Shown piece after piece: positions 1 to 11,375 of a DNA stretch of 64,000 bases (its first letter is position 1; every line of letters begins with the position of its first letter). The stretch covers positions 33,501 to 97,500 of the forward strand of contig RPFO01001486.1 in assembly GCA_009746045.1 (NCBI GenBank). The letters are read 5' to 3'. Below the pieces are notes generated by a model. It did no database searches. It saw only the letters and a program-made list of their open reading frames with translations, and was not told where the DNA came from. The stretch is from Mesostigma viride. Lineage: Eukaryota; Streptophyta; Mesostigmatophyceae; Mesostigmatales; Mesostigmataceae. Position numbers and translations under genes: made by a program.

Positions 1-717
1 AAGTCCACCAGCACAAGGTGCAAAGGGGACTCACCAGGCTGAAGGCGTTGCAGTTCCTCCACCAGTCGGCGAGTAGCGAAGAGCGCCTGTACTGTGTTGC
101 GACCTGAACGGAAGCCGTGCTGAGTCTCGCTGAGGTGCATGACCGTCCAGGGCCGTGCGCAGGCGGTTCAGGATGAGCCGCATAAGAAGCTTGAGGGGGG
201 CACTTTGAATGCACACCCCTCTGTAGTTGCCGGGGTCGGCAGGCGACCCCTTGTTCTTGTATACAGCATCGTGCGAAAACTGTGTTGCCAGGCCGCTGGA
301 GGTGGTTGCGACGACAGCAGAAGGCGGTTGCAGATGTCCCGGAAGAGCAGCATAACACCTGTGTCCTCGAATTCGGCTGCAAGTTTTACAACTGCGGCAG
401 GAATCTCGTCAGAGCCGGTGGCTGCGAGTTCATAACGCAGGCGCTGGACCGCCTCCGTGACCTCGCGAGAGGTGAATTAAGGAGGCATGTCAGATGGGTC
501 GCCAAGTGGGCCGACCAGCGGGGGGACTATAGGTAGTCCGCCGCTGACCTAGGCGGGGCCGGGGGCCCAGCGGGGCCAGCCAGGGCGGCCGGGCGGGCGG
601 TGGCGGCTGGGAGCAGGGGTGGGGGCGGCGCAGCTGTCCCCACGACCTCGGCCGTGGCCGTGGCCCAGGTACGAAGCCGCTTGGCTGGGGCGCCGGGGAC
701 GTCGTGGCGGTGGGGCC

Positions 718-923
718 AGTTAGGTTAAATAGTGCCGGAACCTTTTGCCGCCTGAGGCAAATCGGGCCGGAACACTATTTTGCCCGGAATAACCACTTCC
801 GAGCACCCAAGTTAATTCGGCCGAATTAACTTGGGTGCTCGGAAGTGGTTATTCCGGGCAAAATAGTGTTCCGGCCCGATTTGCCTCAGGCGGCAAAAGG
901 TTCCGGCACTTTTTAACCTAACT
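718..923. repeat. Near-perfect 206-bp palindrome (left)
   Basis: Positions 718-820 and 821-923 are reverse complements with about one mismatch (aaat against tttt near the outer end) and no spacer; the centre is ttcgg/ccgaa at 820/821. It could extrude a cruciform with arms of about 100 bp. The ends read AGTTAGGTTAA...TTAACCTAACT. It interrupts LINE copy A in the linker of ORF2. A near-identical palindrome lies at 1051-1252. Confidence 0.95.
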
Positions 924-1050
924 AAAACCTGGCCTCGTGGAGGGTGGGTTGAATATGAGACATCCGCCTAGGCCACTAGGCACGCACCACTAAATGCGCC
1001 GGAGCTGCCCGGATCCGAACCCCTGACCTCCAAGTTGCACAGGTTTTAGT
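924..1050. repeat. Core between the two palindromes, with its own inverted ends
   Basis: The 127-bp core starts with CTAAAACCTG (922-931) and ends with CAGGTTTTAG (1040-1049), so it is itself bounded by a 10-bp inverted repeat. On the minus strand it contains GGTTCGGATCC, close to a tRNA B-box, but no cloverleaf could be folded by eye. With the flanking palindromes it forms one composite insertion in the LINE. Confidence 0.7.
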
Positions 1051-1252
1051 TAGGTTAAATAGTGCCGGAACCTTTTTGCCGCCTGAGGCAAATCGGGCCG
1101 GAACACTATTTTGCCCGGAATAACCACTTCCGAGCACCCAAGTTAATTCGGCCGAATTAACTTGGGTGCTCGGAAGTGGTTATTCCGGGCAAAATAGTGT
1201 TCCGGCCCGATTTGCCTCAGGCGGCAAAAGGTTCCGGCACTATTTAACCTAA
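1051..1252. repeat. Near-perfect 202-bp palindrome (right)
   Basis: Second copy of the palindrome at 718-923, differing mainly by one extra T in the left arm; the centre is at 1151/1152. After it the LINE sequence resumes (GGGCCGGCCGAGGCCGTC, matching about 14415 in the full-length copy). The pair of palindromes plus the core looks like a foldback-type or tandemly inserted MITE. Confidence 0.95.
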
Positions 1253-2811
1253 TTGGGCCGGCCGAGGCCGTCGATCCGGGTGCCCGAGGCACTTGTACCA
1301 GATGACCAGGCCCCCTTGCCGTCGTGCTTCTGCTGGCAGCTGCGCAGGTCCTTGACCCGTCTGCTGAGCATCTGCCTTCTCAGCCTGCTCGTAGGCGGCC
1401 CTCAGAGCTGCTTGCAGCCCAGGTTTGGCGATCGGATCTCTGTTGCGGCGGAGCATCTGCCTGGCGGCGACCACTGTCGGTGCGTGACGGTGGACAGCAA
1501 GCTGCCGGCGCGGAGGCAAGGTGCCAGGGGAGGGTACGGGCCGCCAGGCGATACTTGGCAGCGACACCACGGAGGATCACTGAGATATCACCCGGCGGCG
1601 GAATGGCGTGTAACTGCTGTCGGCTGCCCCGGGCGTCGAAGACGGCCAGGAAACTAGCGGCCTGCTCTGCTGCTGATATCTTGTCGGCATCCTTCCGTCA
1701 GCACAATCCGGAGCACCTTCAGATCTGGCTGAGGCGCCAGCTGTCGCGACGGTTTCACCCCAGGAAACCGCAATCTGATGCGAGCGAGCACGAGGCGATG
1801 ATCAGATTCCACCGTGCTGACAGAATCTTGCAGGACGCGAGCATCGACAACTGAGGGGCGCTGAGCCCGACGTACGCAGACATAGTCAAGGCACACCACC
1901 CGATCCGACGGCCCAAAAAAGGTGGCCAGCTGCTCAGCGGGGCGTGCGAAAGAAGCATTGCATGCAACCAGCGCAGATTCTGCCAGCAGATAATTTCGCA
2001 AATAAAGGCGTGTTACCATTGGCTGTCGTGTTGGTTGGGGAATACTGAGCGCCCCCAGTGCCAACTGGCAGCGTGGCGTTGGCGTCGAGCAGCATAACCA
2101 GGAAGTGCCGAGCTGGGATGTTGGCCTCCTCCTCCTTGAGGGCGTCGAAGAAGGCCTCACGTTCCGCCTGAGCTCGACCCGCATGTGGTGCATATCCCAC
2201 GATAACGGTTAGCGTGTGGTGTGAATGGCCCGGCTCAGTGGCCGAAAAAGTGGCCACTAGCACACGCGGGGACCGCAGCACGATGGACTGGAGCTGCTCT
2301 GATGCTGCCGGCGAGCACAAGAGGCCCACACCACCTTGGCCCGGCGCGTCGCCGCCACCATAGTGGAACCGCCAGCCCGCACGCAGGTCGTCGACCAGCA
2401 GACCGTTGACCCCGTGCTGAGGGTCAACCACAACGGTGCGTCGGTGCATGCTCCTGGACCCCGACGGGACGGCGATCTTGTTGTCCGCGCACAAGGCGAT
2501 CAGCTCGGCGACGCGTTGGCGTGCTGGGGTGCCGCCGCTCGTAGAAGGATCTGCAGGGAGGGTGCGCACATTAAAGCTTGCAATACCAAGAATGGGCCGT
2601 TGCCCTATTATAGCGGGGCCGGGGCCGGTGGGGGTGGGGGTGGGGGTGGGGGTGGAGAAGGGTAGTGCTGGAGGTGGGGGTGGGGGTGGGGGGGGGGGGG
2701 AGGGGGAGGGTGGCGATTAGGGTTAATAATGCTTGTCAACGCATGGAGTCTTTCTTTCAGGGCGGATCTGATGCGTCGTCTCCGTCCTGGCTGGGGTCGC
2801 CGGCGTGTCGC

Positions 2812-3660
2812 AGCCGGCGTGTCGCAGCAGTGGACCGTGGCCCGCTGGCTGCTGAACTTCCTCAGTCACCTCACCGCCACCTCCACTGCCATTTCCGCCT
2901 CCACTGCCGACATCAAAGCCCAGCTCCTCGACCTCGACCAACGCCTTCAAGCCACCGCCACCGTCCTTGAGAGCTTGCATGACACCGCCGGCCTCACCGC
3001 CCAGGCGGTGAAGGACATCGCCGCCCAGGGCGGCGCCTGCTGGCCCGGCCGGCGATGCTCCCTCCACCTGGGCGGCCGGACTTGCTTAAGCAGCACACCA
3101 CCTCCACCACCTCCACCATCTCGGCACCGGCAACTCAAGCAACAAGCCCTCGACCTTCGCGAGGAAGCCGACATCGCCCGGCGCAGCCACAATGTCATCG
3201 TCAAGCACTTCGACCAGCCGGCAGGTGAGACCTCCACGAGCCTTCTTGAGGCATTTGAGCGCGACATTTTTGCCCCCATGCTACTCACTGGTGAGCTGGA
3301 CATGTCGGCTGTCCGCTTCCCGTCCCCCGCGCGCGGGGGAAGGCTGGCCCGGCACCCGTGCTCCTCACCTTTAAGTACATGGCGGACTGAAGCTGTCGTT
3401 CCTCCATGCCGCAAGAAGCTCTCGGAGACTCGCTTCACGCTGGACGACGACTTGACCCTGGCCCAGCAACAGCGGCGACGCGAGCTATGGCCGACCTATA
3501 CCTTCAGCTCCGGCAGAGCGCACGGCCGGGGAAGCCGGTATACTGGAGGGGGGCGGTCATCCACGTTGACCACAAGCCCTGGCAGGCCCCCCCTGCCACC
3601 TCAGACTAGGGAATATATACCAGTAGTGTAGATTAGTCAGGCTGAGCCTAGCATGTGGCC
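2812..3660 (+). pseudogene. ORF1-type retroelement relic (family beta), 3' part
   Basis: The plus-strand reading from about 2860 gives a coiled-coil segment (DLDQRLQATATVLESL, then LTAQAVKDIAAQ). It continues as the LINE ORF1 RNA-binding region (LDLREEADIARRSHNVIVK, LTLAQQQRRRELWPTY), with the ending VIHVDHKPWQAPPATSD and a stop near 3609. Small frameshifts occur at about 3045, 3330, 3390 and 3500. The short tail after the stop (AGTAGTGTAGATTAGTCAGGC) is shared with copies ending near 22010 and 24075. It is the 3' two thirds of the ORF1-only family seen complete at 46317-48045. Confidence 0.85.
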
Positions 3661-3954
3661 CACGCGCATGTGCGCCCATAATGGCCCCCATGGATGATGC
3701 CTTCAGAATTTAGCCACGCCCTGCCTATAATGGGACCCCCACGGATGTCGCATTAAGAATTTAGCCATGCTATGCCATGCAGAGAGATGCTCTCTGTCGA
3801 GAAGCCATGCCCTAGCTCTTGTATAGCCATCATGATCTTCCCCACATCAATCCAAAAACGCGTTTTGGTTCCCTGGTAATTATTTCAAGATAGGCTAATA
3901 GTCAGTTTGGCCTCAAATTTGGCACCAAGGTACCTAATCAGATATCTTATGATG
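3661..3954. repeat. Dispersed repeat fragments, no gene
   Basis: Positions 3650-3845 (CACGCGCATGTGCGCCCAT..., then GAATTTAGCCATGCTATG) recur at 30800-30985, and partly inverted at 18480-18620. This is a piece of the TTAA-flanked repeat family. 3846-3954 is AT-rich with no recognisable content. Confidence 0.7.
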
Positions 3955-4915
3955 CCATGTGGTCAAAAAATTTTTTGGGAGTCGGCACCATGGTAACATG
4001 GTGACATTTGCTAGCAAAAAATACCGTATTTTCAGCACTTTCTGGCATGTATGCATATATAATGACATCAAATGAACTCAGTTGGGCCTGGAACTTTGCA
4101 CATGTTCTAAACACATCCCATGCAGCATGCCCACAAAGTTTCAGGCTGGTTGGATGACAAATTGGTGACAAATGCTAGCATAAATACCCAAAAAATGCAG
4201 TTTTTCATGGTTTTTTAAGGGTTTTATCACACATATGCATACATAATGACACCAAATGAACGAGCAGTTGGGCCTGGAACTTTGCACATGTTCTAAACAC
4301 ATCCCATGCAGCATGCCCACAAAGTTTCAGGCTGGTTGGATGACAAATTGGTGACAAATGCTAGCATAAATAGCCAAAAAATGCAGTTTTTCATGGTTTT
4401 TTAAGGGTTTTATCACACATATGCATACATAATGACACCAAATGAACTCAGTTGGGCCTGGAACTTTGCACATGTTCTAAACACATCCCATGCAGCATGC
4501 CCACAAAGTTTCAGGCTGGTTGGATGACAAATTGGTGACAAATGCTAGCATAAATACCCAAAAAATGCAGTTTTTCATGGTTTTTTAAGGGTTTTATCAC
4601 ACATATGCATACATAATGACACCAAATGAACTCAGTTGGGCCTGGAACTTTGCACATGTTCTAAACACATCCCATGCAGCATGCCCACAAAGTTTCAGGC
4701 TGGTTGGATGACAAATTGGTGACAAATGCTAGCATAAATACCCAAAATGCAGTTTTTCATGGTTTTTTAAGGGTTTTATCACACATATGCATACATAATG
4801 ACACCAAATGAACTCAGTTGGGCCTGGAACTTTGCACATGTTCTAAACACATCCCATGCAGCATGCCCACAAAGTTTCAGGCTGGTTGGATGACAAATTG
4901 GTGACAGATGCTAGC
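3955..4915. repeat. Satellite array, about 184-bp monomer, 5 copies
   Basis: The block GTTGGGCCTGGAACTTTGC recurs at about 4081, 4267, 4451, 4635 and 4817, giving periods of 186, 184, 184 and 182 bp. The copies are nearly identical, differing by a few indels in an A-run. The monomer is AT-rich, unlike the GC-rich surroundings, and of nucleosomal length. The short ORFs that run out of it have no coding character. Confidence 0.95.
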
Positions 4916-5109
4916 ATAAATACCACAGAAAAAGCAGCTTTCTATTGTTCTTACAAGGGTTTCATGGCAATCATTCCACCTTGGTGTACAGAAGGTTCCA
5001 AACAACACATCATTACATTATGCATCATATTTACAATGCAGGAAGGCATACTTGGGGGCACATGCCTACAGTACAATGCATTAATAACACACCTCTAGCC
5101 AGCTAGCTA
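4916..5109. other. Non-coding stretch after the satellite
   Basis: Unique AT-rich sequence ending in a CTAGCCAGCTAGCTAGCTA run; nothing else recognised. Confidence 0.5.
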
Positions 5110-5390
5110 GCTATATAGTGGCTAATGCCACACCCGGGGGCACGTTCTCACGGCCCTGCTGCATCCTTTTCCTTTTCTTCTTCTCTGCATCTGACAGGGG
5201 CCTGCCCCCCATCTTCTCATCCACCAGCCTGGTGAGCACCCTGACGTTGGTGACTTGCGTCCGCTACCCTACCCCATGGCACGCTTGGCCTTACGCTTGG
5301 TGAAGGTGGAGGGGTGGGTGCGACAGTTGGTCTGGGTTTTCATCACCCCCTTCCTCCAGTGCATGCGTGTGCTCCAACGCCTAAGCAGAG
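5110..5390 (-). pseudogene. Possible coding fragment of unknown origin
   Basis: On the minus strand 5115-5245 reads as a lysine/arginine-rich segment (LVDEKMGGRPLSDAEKKKRK followed by MQQGRENVPPGVALATI) ending at a stop. An upstream segment in another frame reads THPSTFTKRKAKRAMG. The base composition and charged pattern look coding, but I do not recognise a family. It could be an exon, a transposon relic, or chance. Confidence 0.3.
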
Positions 5391-5394
5391 AAGC

Positions 5395-5706
<312 letters not shown>

Positions 5707-5716
5707 GTCATACATA

Positions 5717-7661
5717 CCCTCCCTCCCTCCCTCCCTCCCTCCTCCCTCCCTCCCTCCCTCCCTCCCTCCCTCCCTCCCTCCTCCCTCCCTCCCTCCCTCC
5801 CTCCCTCCCTCCCTCCCTCCTCCCTCCCTCCCTCCCTCCCTCCCTCCCTCCCTCCCTCCCTCCCTCCCTCCCTCCCTCCCTCCCTCCTCCCTCCCTCCCT
5901 CCCTCCCTCCCTCCCTCCTCCCTCCTCCCTCCCTCCCTCCTCCCTCCCTCCCTCCCCTCCCTCCCTCCCTCCCTCCCTCCTCCCTCCCTCCCTCCTCCCT
6001 CCCTCCCTCCCTCCTCCCTCCCTCCCTCCCTCCCTCCCTCCCTCCTCTCCTCCCTCCCTCCCTCCCTCCCTCCCTCCCTCCCTCCTCCTCCCTCCCTCCC
6101 TCCCTCCTCCCTCCCTCCTCTCCCTCCCTCCCTCCCTCCCTCCCTCCCTCCTCCTCCCTCCCTCCCTCCTCCCTCCCTCCCTCCCTCCCTCCCTCCCTCC
6201 CTCCCTCCTCCTCCCTCCCTCCCTCCCTCCCTCCTCCCTCCCTCCCTCCCTCCCTCCCTCCCTCCCTCCCTCCCTCCCTCCCTCCCTCCTCCCTCCCTCC
6301 CTCCCTCCCTCCCTCCCTCCCTCCCTCCCTCCTCCCTCCCTCCCTCCCTCCCTCCCTCCCTCCCTCCCTCCCTCCCTCCCTCCTCCCTCCCTCCCTCCCT
6401 CCCTCCCTCCCTCCCTCCCTCCCTCCCTCCCTCCCTCCCTCCCTCCCTCCCTCCCTCCCTCCCTCCCTCCCTCCCTCCCTCCCTCCCTCCTCCTCCCTCC
6501 CTCCCTCCCTCCTCCCTCCCTCCCTCCCTCCCTCCCTCCCTCCCTCCCTCCCTCCCTCCCTCCCTCCCTCCCTCCCTCCCTCCTCCCTCCCTCCCTCCCT
6601 CCCTCCTCCCTCCTCCCTCCCTCCCTCCCTCCCTCCTCCCTCCCTCCCTCCCTCCCTCCCTCCTCCCTCCCTCCCTCCTCCTCCCTCCCTCCCTCCCTCC
6701 CTCCCTCCCTCCTCCTCCCTCCCTCCCTCCCTCCTCCCTCCCTCCTCCCTCCTCCCTCCCTCCCTCCCTCCCTCCCTCCCTCCTCCCTCCCTCCCTCCCT
6801 CCTCCCTCCCTCCCTCCCTCCCTCCCTCCCTCCCTCCCTCCTCCCTCCCTCCCTCCCTCCCTCCCTCCCTCCTCCCTCCTCCCTCCCTCCCTCCCTCCCT
6901 CCCTCCCCCTCCCTCCCTCCCTCCTCCCTCCTCCTCCCTCCCCCTCCCTCCTCCCTCCCTCCCTCCCTCCCTCCCTCCCTCCCTCCCTCCCTCCCTCCTC
7001 CCTCCCTCCCTCCTCCCTCCCTCCTCCTCCCTCCCTCCCTCCCTCCCTCCCTCCTCCTCCCTCCCTCCCTCCCTCCCTCCCTCCCTCCCCTCCCTCCCTC
7101 CTCCTCCTCCCTCCCTCTCTCCCTCCCTCCCTCCCTCCCTCCCTCCCTCCCTCCCTCCTCCCCCTCCCTCCCTCCCTCCCTCCCTCCCTCCCTCCCTCCC
7201 TCCCTCCCTCCCTCCCTCCCTCCCTCCCTCCCTCCCTCCCTCCCTCCCTCCCTCCCTCCCTCCCTCCCCTCCCTCCTCCCTCCCTCCCTCCCTCCCTCCC
7301 TCCCTCCTCCCTCCCTCCCCCCTCCCTCCCTCTCCTCCCTCCTCCCTCCCTCCTCCCTCCCTCCCTCCCTCCCTCCCTCCCTCCCTCCCTCCCTCCCTCC
7401 CTCCCTCCCTCCCTCCCTCCCTCCCTCCCTCCCTCCCTCCCTCCCTCCTCCCTCCCTCCCTCCCTCCCTCCCTCCCTCCCTCCCTCCCTCCCTCCCTCCC
7501 TCCCTCCCTCCCTCCCTCCCTCCCTCCCTCCCTCCCTCCCTCCCTCCCTCCCTCCCTCCCTCCCTCCCTCCTCCCTCCCTCCCTCCCTCCCTCCCTCCCT
7601 CCCTCCCTCCCTCCCTCCCTCCCTCCCTCCCTCCCTCCCTCCCTCCCTCCCCCCCTCCCTC
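5717..7661. repeat. (CCCT)n microsatellite, about 1.95 kb
   Basis: CCCT units with sporadic CCT and CCCCT variants fill the whole interval. The minus strand is (AGGG)n, with hundreds of G-triplets, so it has very high G-quadruplex potential. The 650-795 codon ORFs across it on both strands are repeat artefacts. Confidence 0.98.
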
Positions 7662-8935
7662 ATTCATACACCCGTTCATTCATGCAGCCGCTCATCATTA
7701 ACACGCCTCCGTTGGGAAACTCACGGGGTATGAACTATGAAACGGGCGGTAAGAAAGGAAGAAGGAGCCGCCTCCCCAACATGCCGCCCGGCAAAGTCAG
7801 CGATGGGCCGTCCAGGAGGGAAACACTGCGCTTTGCCTTGTACGCCGGGGTGCGCAGGCGACGTGCGGGCACTGTCGCGTGTAAATTTGCCTGCCCGCCC
7901 CAGTCCTTCTCGGAACGCCTCCCCAGAGCATGCCGTCATGGTAAGAGCTCTTTTCGCCCGTCGCCGGAAGCTTAAACCACAAGAATACGCCGGTTAATGA
8001 CCAGAAAATGGGGGGTTGTCGACGTTATAAACCAGTAGCTGTGGTTTTTCCCGCACCCCGAGCACACTCCGGACGGGGCCAGCAAGCCCCGCCCGCAGGA
8101 TAAACACCGGGCGATGTTGCTGCGCCCAAGCGAAGTCATATAGCTGCAAGAAAAGACGTAAAAGCGATTAAAAGCACGACATGCAGTGTTGCCCCTGTCA
8201 GCGCTCCTATAATTCTCACTTTTTCGCGGAAGGGGCGTAAAAATCGGAAACGCAAAATTAAGGGAAATCCTACGCTGGGTTTCTTTGAAATGATGTAAGG
8301 AACTGGTGGAACGTGTTCGTTTCCACCGTCAAGTAGTTTGGGCAACGAGACCTTACCTTAAAGATGCACGGGTCTGGTCGGACGGCGAGCAAAAACTGCG
8401 CCAACTGCGTGCTTGTCCTCGTTCACACCCAATACAGCAGCTTTTCGCGAGTTTTTTTGTGAATATTATTTTTCCCTATGACAATGCCGTTCGAACAAGC
8501 GAAATCCGGTACACAATGGCTTCGTATTCCGTGAGCAATAAATTTTCAGCTACCATAGCCTTGCACACCGAATTTCAGTCAACATTGCACGCGCGCACCG
8601 AATTTCGTCAACTTTCGCGCGGGAATTACCGGGGAACCGCCCGGCGCTGCGCCGGATTGATGTGCCCCACATGACATACGGCTCCCCCTTAGCTGGGCAT
8701 AGTGTAAAGATCATGAGGGACTGTAGTGTAAAGGCTGATGCATTATAATAAAAGGGTATTATAATAAAAGAGACCGGTGTTAAATGGTCAATAATTTGCA
8801 TGACCACAATAAACACATGTACTTGAAGGATGTATTGCAATGTAAATCCAAGTGTGGCAGGTGGCAAGTCACTGCCACTATATGTTCATTAATGAATAGC
8901 ATAGAATAATTATATAGTAGTAACATTTGTTGGAT
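7662..8935. other. No recognisable gene
   Basis: Mixed-composition sequence with only short ORFs (up to 122 codons) on both strands and no family motif. 8660-8700 (CCCCACATGACATACGGCTC...) resembles a decayed piece of the TTAA-flanked repeat. Confidence 0.5.
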
Positions 8936-9175
8936 GCAGTGTCACACATCCTTGGAATACCCCGTACTTTTCAGCATTCACCTCAAAAATACCCCGTGAG
9001 ACTTAACTACAACTTGAAAAATACCCGTACTGCCGTACTGCGTATTTTTTCCCGTATTTTTTACCCCTCCTGAAAATACCTGTACTTTTGCAGTACGCGC
9101 GGTTTTTACCGAATACCCCGTACTGCCGTACAGACCAACACGGATGAGGGTGCAGGTGCCCTGGTGCACCTAGAG
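8936..9175. repeat. AATACCCCGTAC-rich degenerate repeat
   Basis: Variants of AATACCCCGTACTGCCGTAC recur about five times with poly-T spacers. The GTAC/CCGTAC vocabulary resembles the hAT-like MITE at 10670-10863, but I could not define terminal inverted repeats or a duplication here. Confidence 0.5.
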
Positions 9176-9480
9176 CAAGGGTAGCTTACATTCCCACCCT
9201 TGCAGGAATTAATTAATTAAATAATTAATTAATTAATAAAACTCGTGCTCCCGTTGGGGAGTCACGGAGCACCGAAGTGCTTTTAATCCCTGTGTGTGCA
9301 CAACAGGAGAAAGGGCAGAGACCCCCACTGGTCTCCTTCATGCCAAAGGCATGCCACAGCTGCATTCGGGCATGTTAGCTAAACGGACACGCTAACGATC
9401 CGGCAATCTGTGGGTGCAATAAGACCCATGTGAGCATGACATAACATGGAGCGTGGGCGAGTAAACTGATCATAGCCATG
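9139..9480. repeat. Two TTAA-joined dispersed repeats
   Basis: 9139-9210 is the inverted end of the repeat typified by 45955-46316. After a (TTAA)n joint at 9210-9238, 9240-9430 (ACTCGTGCTCCCGTTGGGGAG..., CTTCATGCCAAAGGCATGCC...) is a second family, which is found inverted at 18268-18460. The GACTCGTGCTCCCGTTGGGG start also occurs at the 3' end of the LINE copies at 12380 and 42375. Confidence 0.8.
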
Positions 9481-9582
9481 CAAGAGGTAGCATGGCTGTA
9501 CAACAAGGACTAAGCTAAGGCTACATGGCTGGTTGTGTACCGCGCGTTATAGCGGTGCACGTGACTAGGTATGTTGGCACGG

Positions 9583-11290
9583 CTAGGCAAACGTTCTACT
9601 TAGCATGGCTGCCATGGCGGCAGTGACTACCAATGGATACAAGCTAGGGCTATTAGCTAGTCTAGCCCGCGGGGGGCGTCCACATCTTGCGGGTTGATCA
9701 GCAGGTCCCCGCCCCTCCGGCAGTACACCTTGGGCTTCTGGGGGTCCCAGTGCTTGTGGCGGAGGTACTCCGGCCACAGGTCGCGTCGCTGCTGCTGCTG
9801 AGCGGGGGTCAGGTCGTCGTCCAGCGCCCAGGTGAGGTCGTGCAACCGCTTGCGATCGACGAGAGAGGAACCGCTGCTTGTCCTCACGGGAGGGGAAGGT
9901 GAGCAGAACTGGTGGGGGAGCCGCCTTGTCCCGTGAGTGGGGAAGGCGGTGACACCCACGCAGTTCTACCTCATGCACCTACCAGGCCCATGAGGGTAAG
10001 GAGCTGGTCCTTGAGCTCGTCGGCAAGGGAGGTTGACGTCTCACCTGGCTTCCGTGGGGGAAACGACGCAGCACCACTCGGCACTCGCGGCGAGCGCGGT
10101 CGGTGGCCTCCCGTTGGTTGGCCTGGCGGTGGTCCTCCAGCTCCTGGAGCTTCGTGGCGATGGCGTCGGTGGTGGAGGCGGTCGGCTGACCGCAGCAGGT
10201 CCGCATTATTAGGAGAGGCGGGGGCGGGAGGTCGCCAGCATCCAGCCGGGGTGGCCGCTGGGATGCGATGGTGGCCGTCTGCTCCGCTATCTTTGGGACC
10301 TGTGAGGCCAGGGCCTCGGTGTGAGCGGTGATGGCTTCAATTAAGCTTCTTCATGAGCACGCCGCACTTGGGCCTCCACCTGGTTGAGGCGAGAGACAAT
10401 TAGTGCAGCGTGCGTTTCAGATGCCTGCGCTGCGGCGTGCAGCGCCGTGAACTGGGGTTGTATAGCTTGTGGACGACCTTGGTTTCCACATTGGAGACCC
10501 GGGCCTCCACCGTGTTGAGCGTCGTGTTCAGCGAGGTCAGCTTCTCGCGGCCAACGGCCAGGTCACGTGCTCCTCCAGCACTGCATGCTCGGATGTCATC
10601 CTTGCAGAGGGAGGAAGCCGATGTGGCTGTCGGCCGCACAGGCTGGGCTGGGGACGTGCGGATCCTGGCCAGTGTGAGCTAGTACGGCAATACGGCAATA
10701 CGGCAAAACCTCGGCGTATTGCGTATTTCGTATAATACGTGTATTATACGCGTATAATACGGCGTACTACTAGCAAAATTTCTAGTACGGCAATACGCCA
10801 AACCTCGGCGTATTGCGTATTTTGTATAATACGGCGTATAATACGGCGTACTAGCTCACACTGATCCTGGCCACAATTTTGTTCATAATAGGTAGCTGGA
10901 AGTAGCTGCACATGATGGCGATGCGGTGGTTGAGCTCTGGCCTAAGCTAGCTGGCAAGGAACGCCTCCAGGTCGTCGGCGGGGATGGGCCCTACGGCCCC
11001 ATGGAGCTTGCGTTCCTGTGATAAGAAACGCACTATTTCGGCGCACTCGTCTTTGGTCAGTTGCAGCCAGTTGGTGAAAGAAAAACATTCGTAATCTGGT
11101 AGGTACTTTCGCCATTTGGGTTCGTGGCAGGGTTTCTTGGGCTCGGGCGAGGCGCTGGGCGAAGGGTTTGCTGGCGGTGGGTTGGCAGGCCCAGACGGCT
11201 GGGCAAGGACGATGGCGAGTGGGTTGGGCTGGGAGCCGGCAAGCTCCTTTTCCAAACCCCGTTTTGCTTTAATTGGGGTCGTCATAGCTG
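9583..11290 (-). pseudogene. ORF1-type retroelement relic (family alpha)
   Basis: Reading from 11285 down, the N-terminus (MTTPIKAKRGLEKELAGSQ) is followed by a Pro/Ser-rich stretch and WLQLTKDECAEIVRFLSQE. Coiled-coil pieces follow (TKLQELEDHRQANQREATDR at about 10170). The ORF1 RNA-binding region then gives ECRVVLRRFP, WALDDDLTPAQQQQRRDLWP and a stop near 9657. Several frameshifts break it. It differs from family beta in its N-terminus and in the C-terminal YCRRGGDLLINPQDVD ending; the relic at 45050-45890 belongs to the same family. The MITE at 10670-10863 is inserted in it. No ORF2 accompanies it. Confidence 0.8.
10670..10863. mobile_element. hAT-like MITE, 194 bp, with 17-bp TIRs and 8-bp TSD
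   Basis: The element starts CAGTGTGAGCTAGTACG and ends with its exact reverse complement, a 17-bp perfect terminal inverted repeat. It is flanked by the 8-bp direct repeat ATCCTGGC at 10662-10669 and 10864-10871. An 8-bp duplication and a CAGTG terminus are typical of the hAT superfamily. It has no coding capacity. The interior is rich in GGCGTATTGCGTAT and TATAATACG words, and its two halves are near-duplicates. It is inserted within the family alpha ORF1 relic. Confidence 0.88.
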
Positions 11291-11375
11291 CTTGTCACGT
11301 GCGTAACTTTGGCAATACTGCGTTTCAGCCGTAACCGATTATACTGGCGTGTGCGTCTCAAAAAAGCCCTTGCAG

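Larger units (their letters stand above)
1..2569 (-). pseudogene. LINE ORF2 remnant (endonuclease, linker, RT part)
   Basis: The N-terminal part (2569 down to about 1934) reads as an exonuclease-endonuclease-phosphatase domain and includes the LIALCADNKIAV and VIVGYAPHAG segments. The endonuclease SDH motif (ESDHRLVLARI) lies near 1790 in another frame after a break at about 1990. The RT part at 1-216 carries the CIQSAPLKLLMRLILNRL segment. Frame changes at about 1990 and 1655, extra bases near 1275-1310 and the inserted palindromes make it a pseudogene. The intact parts help to reconstruct which indels in the sister copy are secondary. Confidence 0.85.
1..2811 (-). mobile_element. APE-type LINE fragment (copy A), cut by the window start
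   Basis: This stretch is collinear with 13720-15930 of the full-length LINE at 12363-17683, so it is a second copy on the same strand. It keeps part of the reverse transcriptase (1-480), the linker (480-1750) and the APE endonuclease (about 1750-2569). The GC-rich spacer at 2615-2712 matches the spacer between the ORFs of the other copy. It is interrupted at 718-1252 by two palindromes and has several small indels, so it cannot encode a functional protein. The endonuclease reads through about 2300-2400 without the frameshift present in the other copy. Homology to the LINE stops near 2811, where an unrelated plus-strand ORF1 relic begins. Confidence 0.9.
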
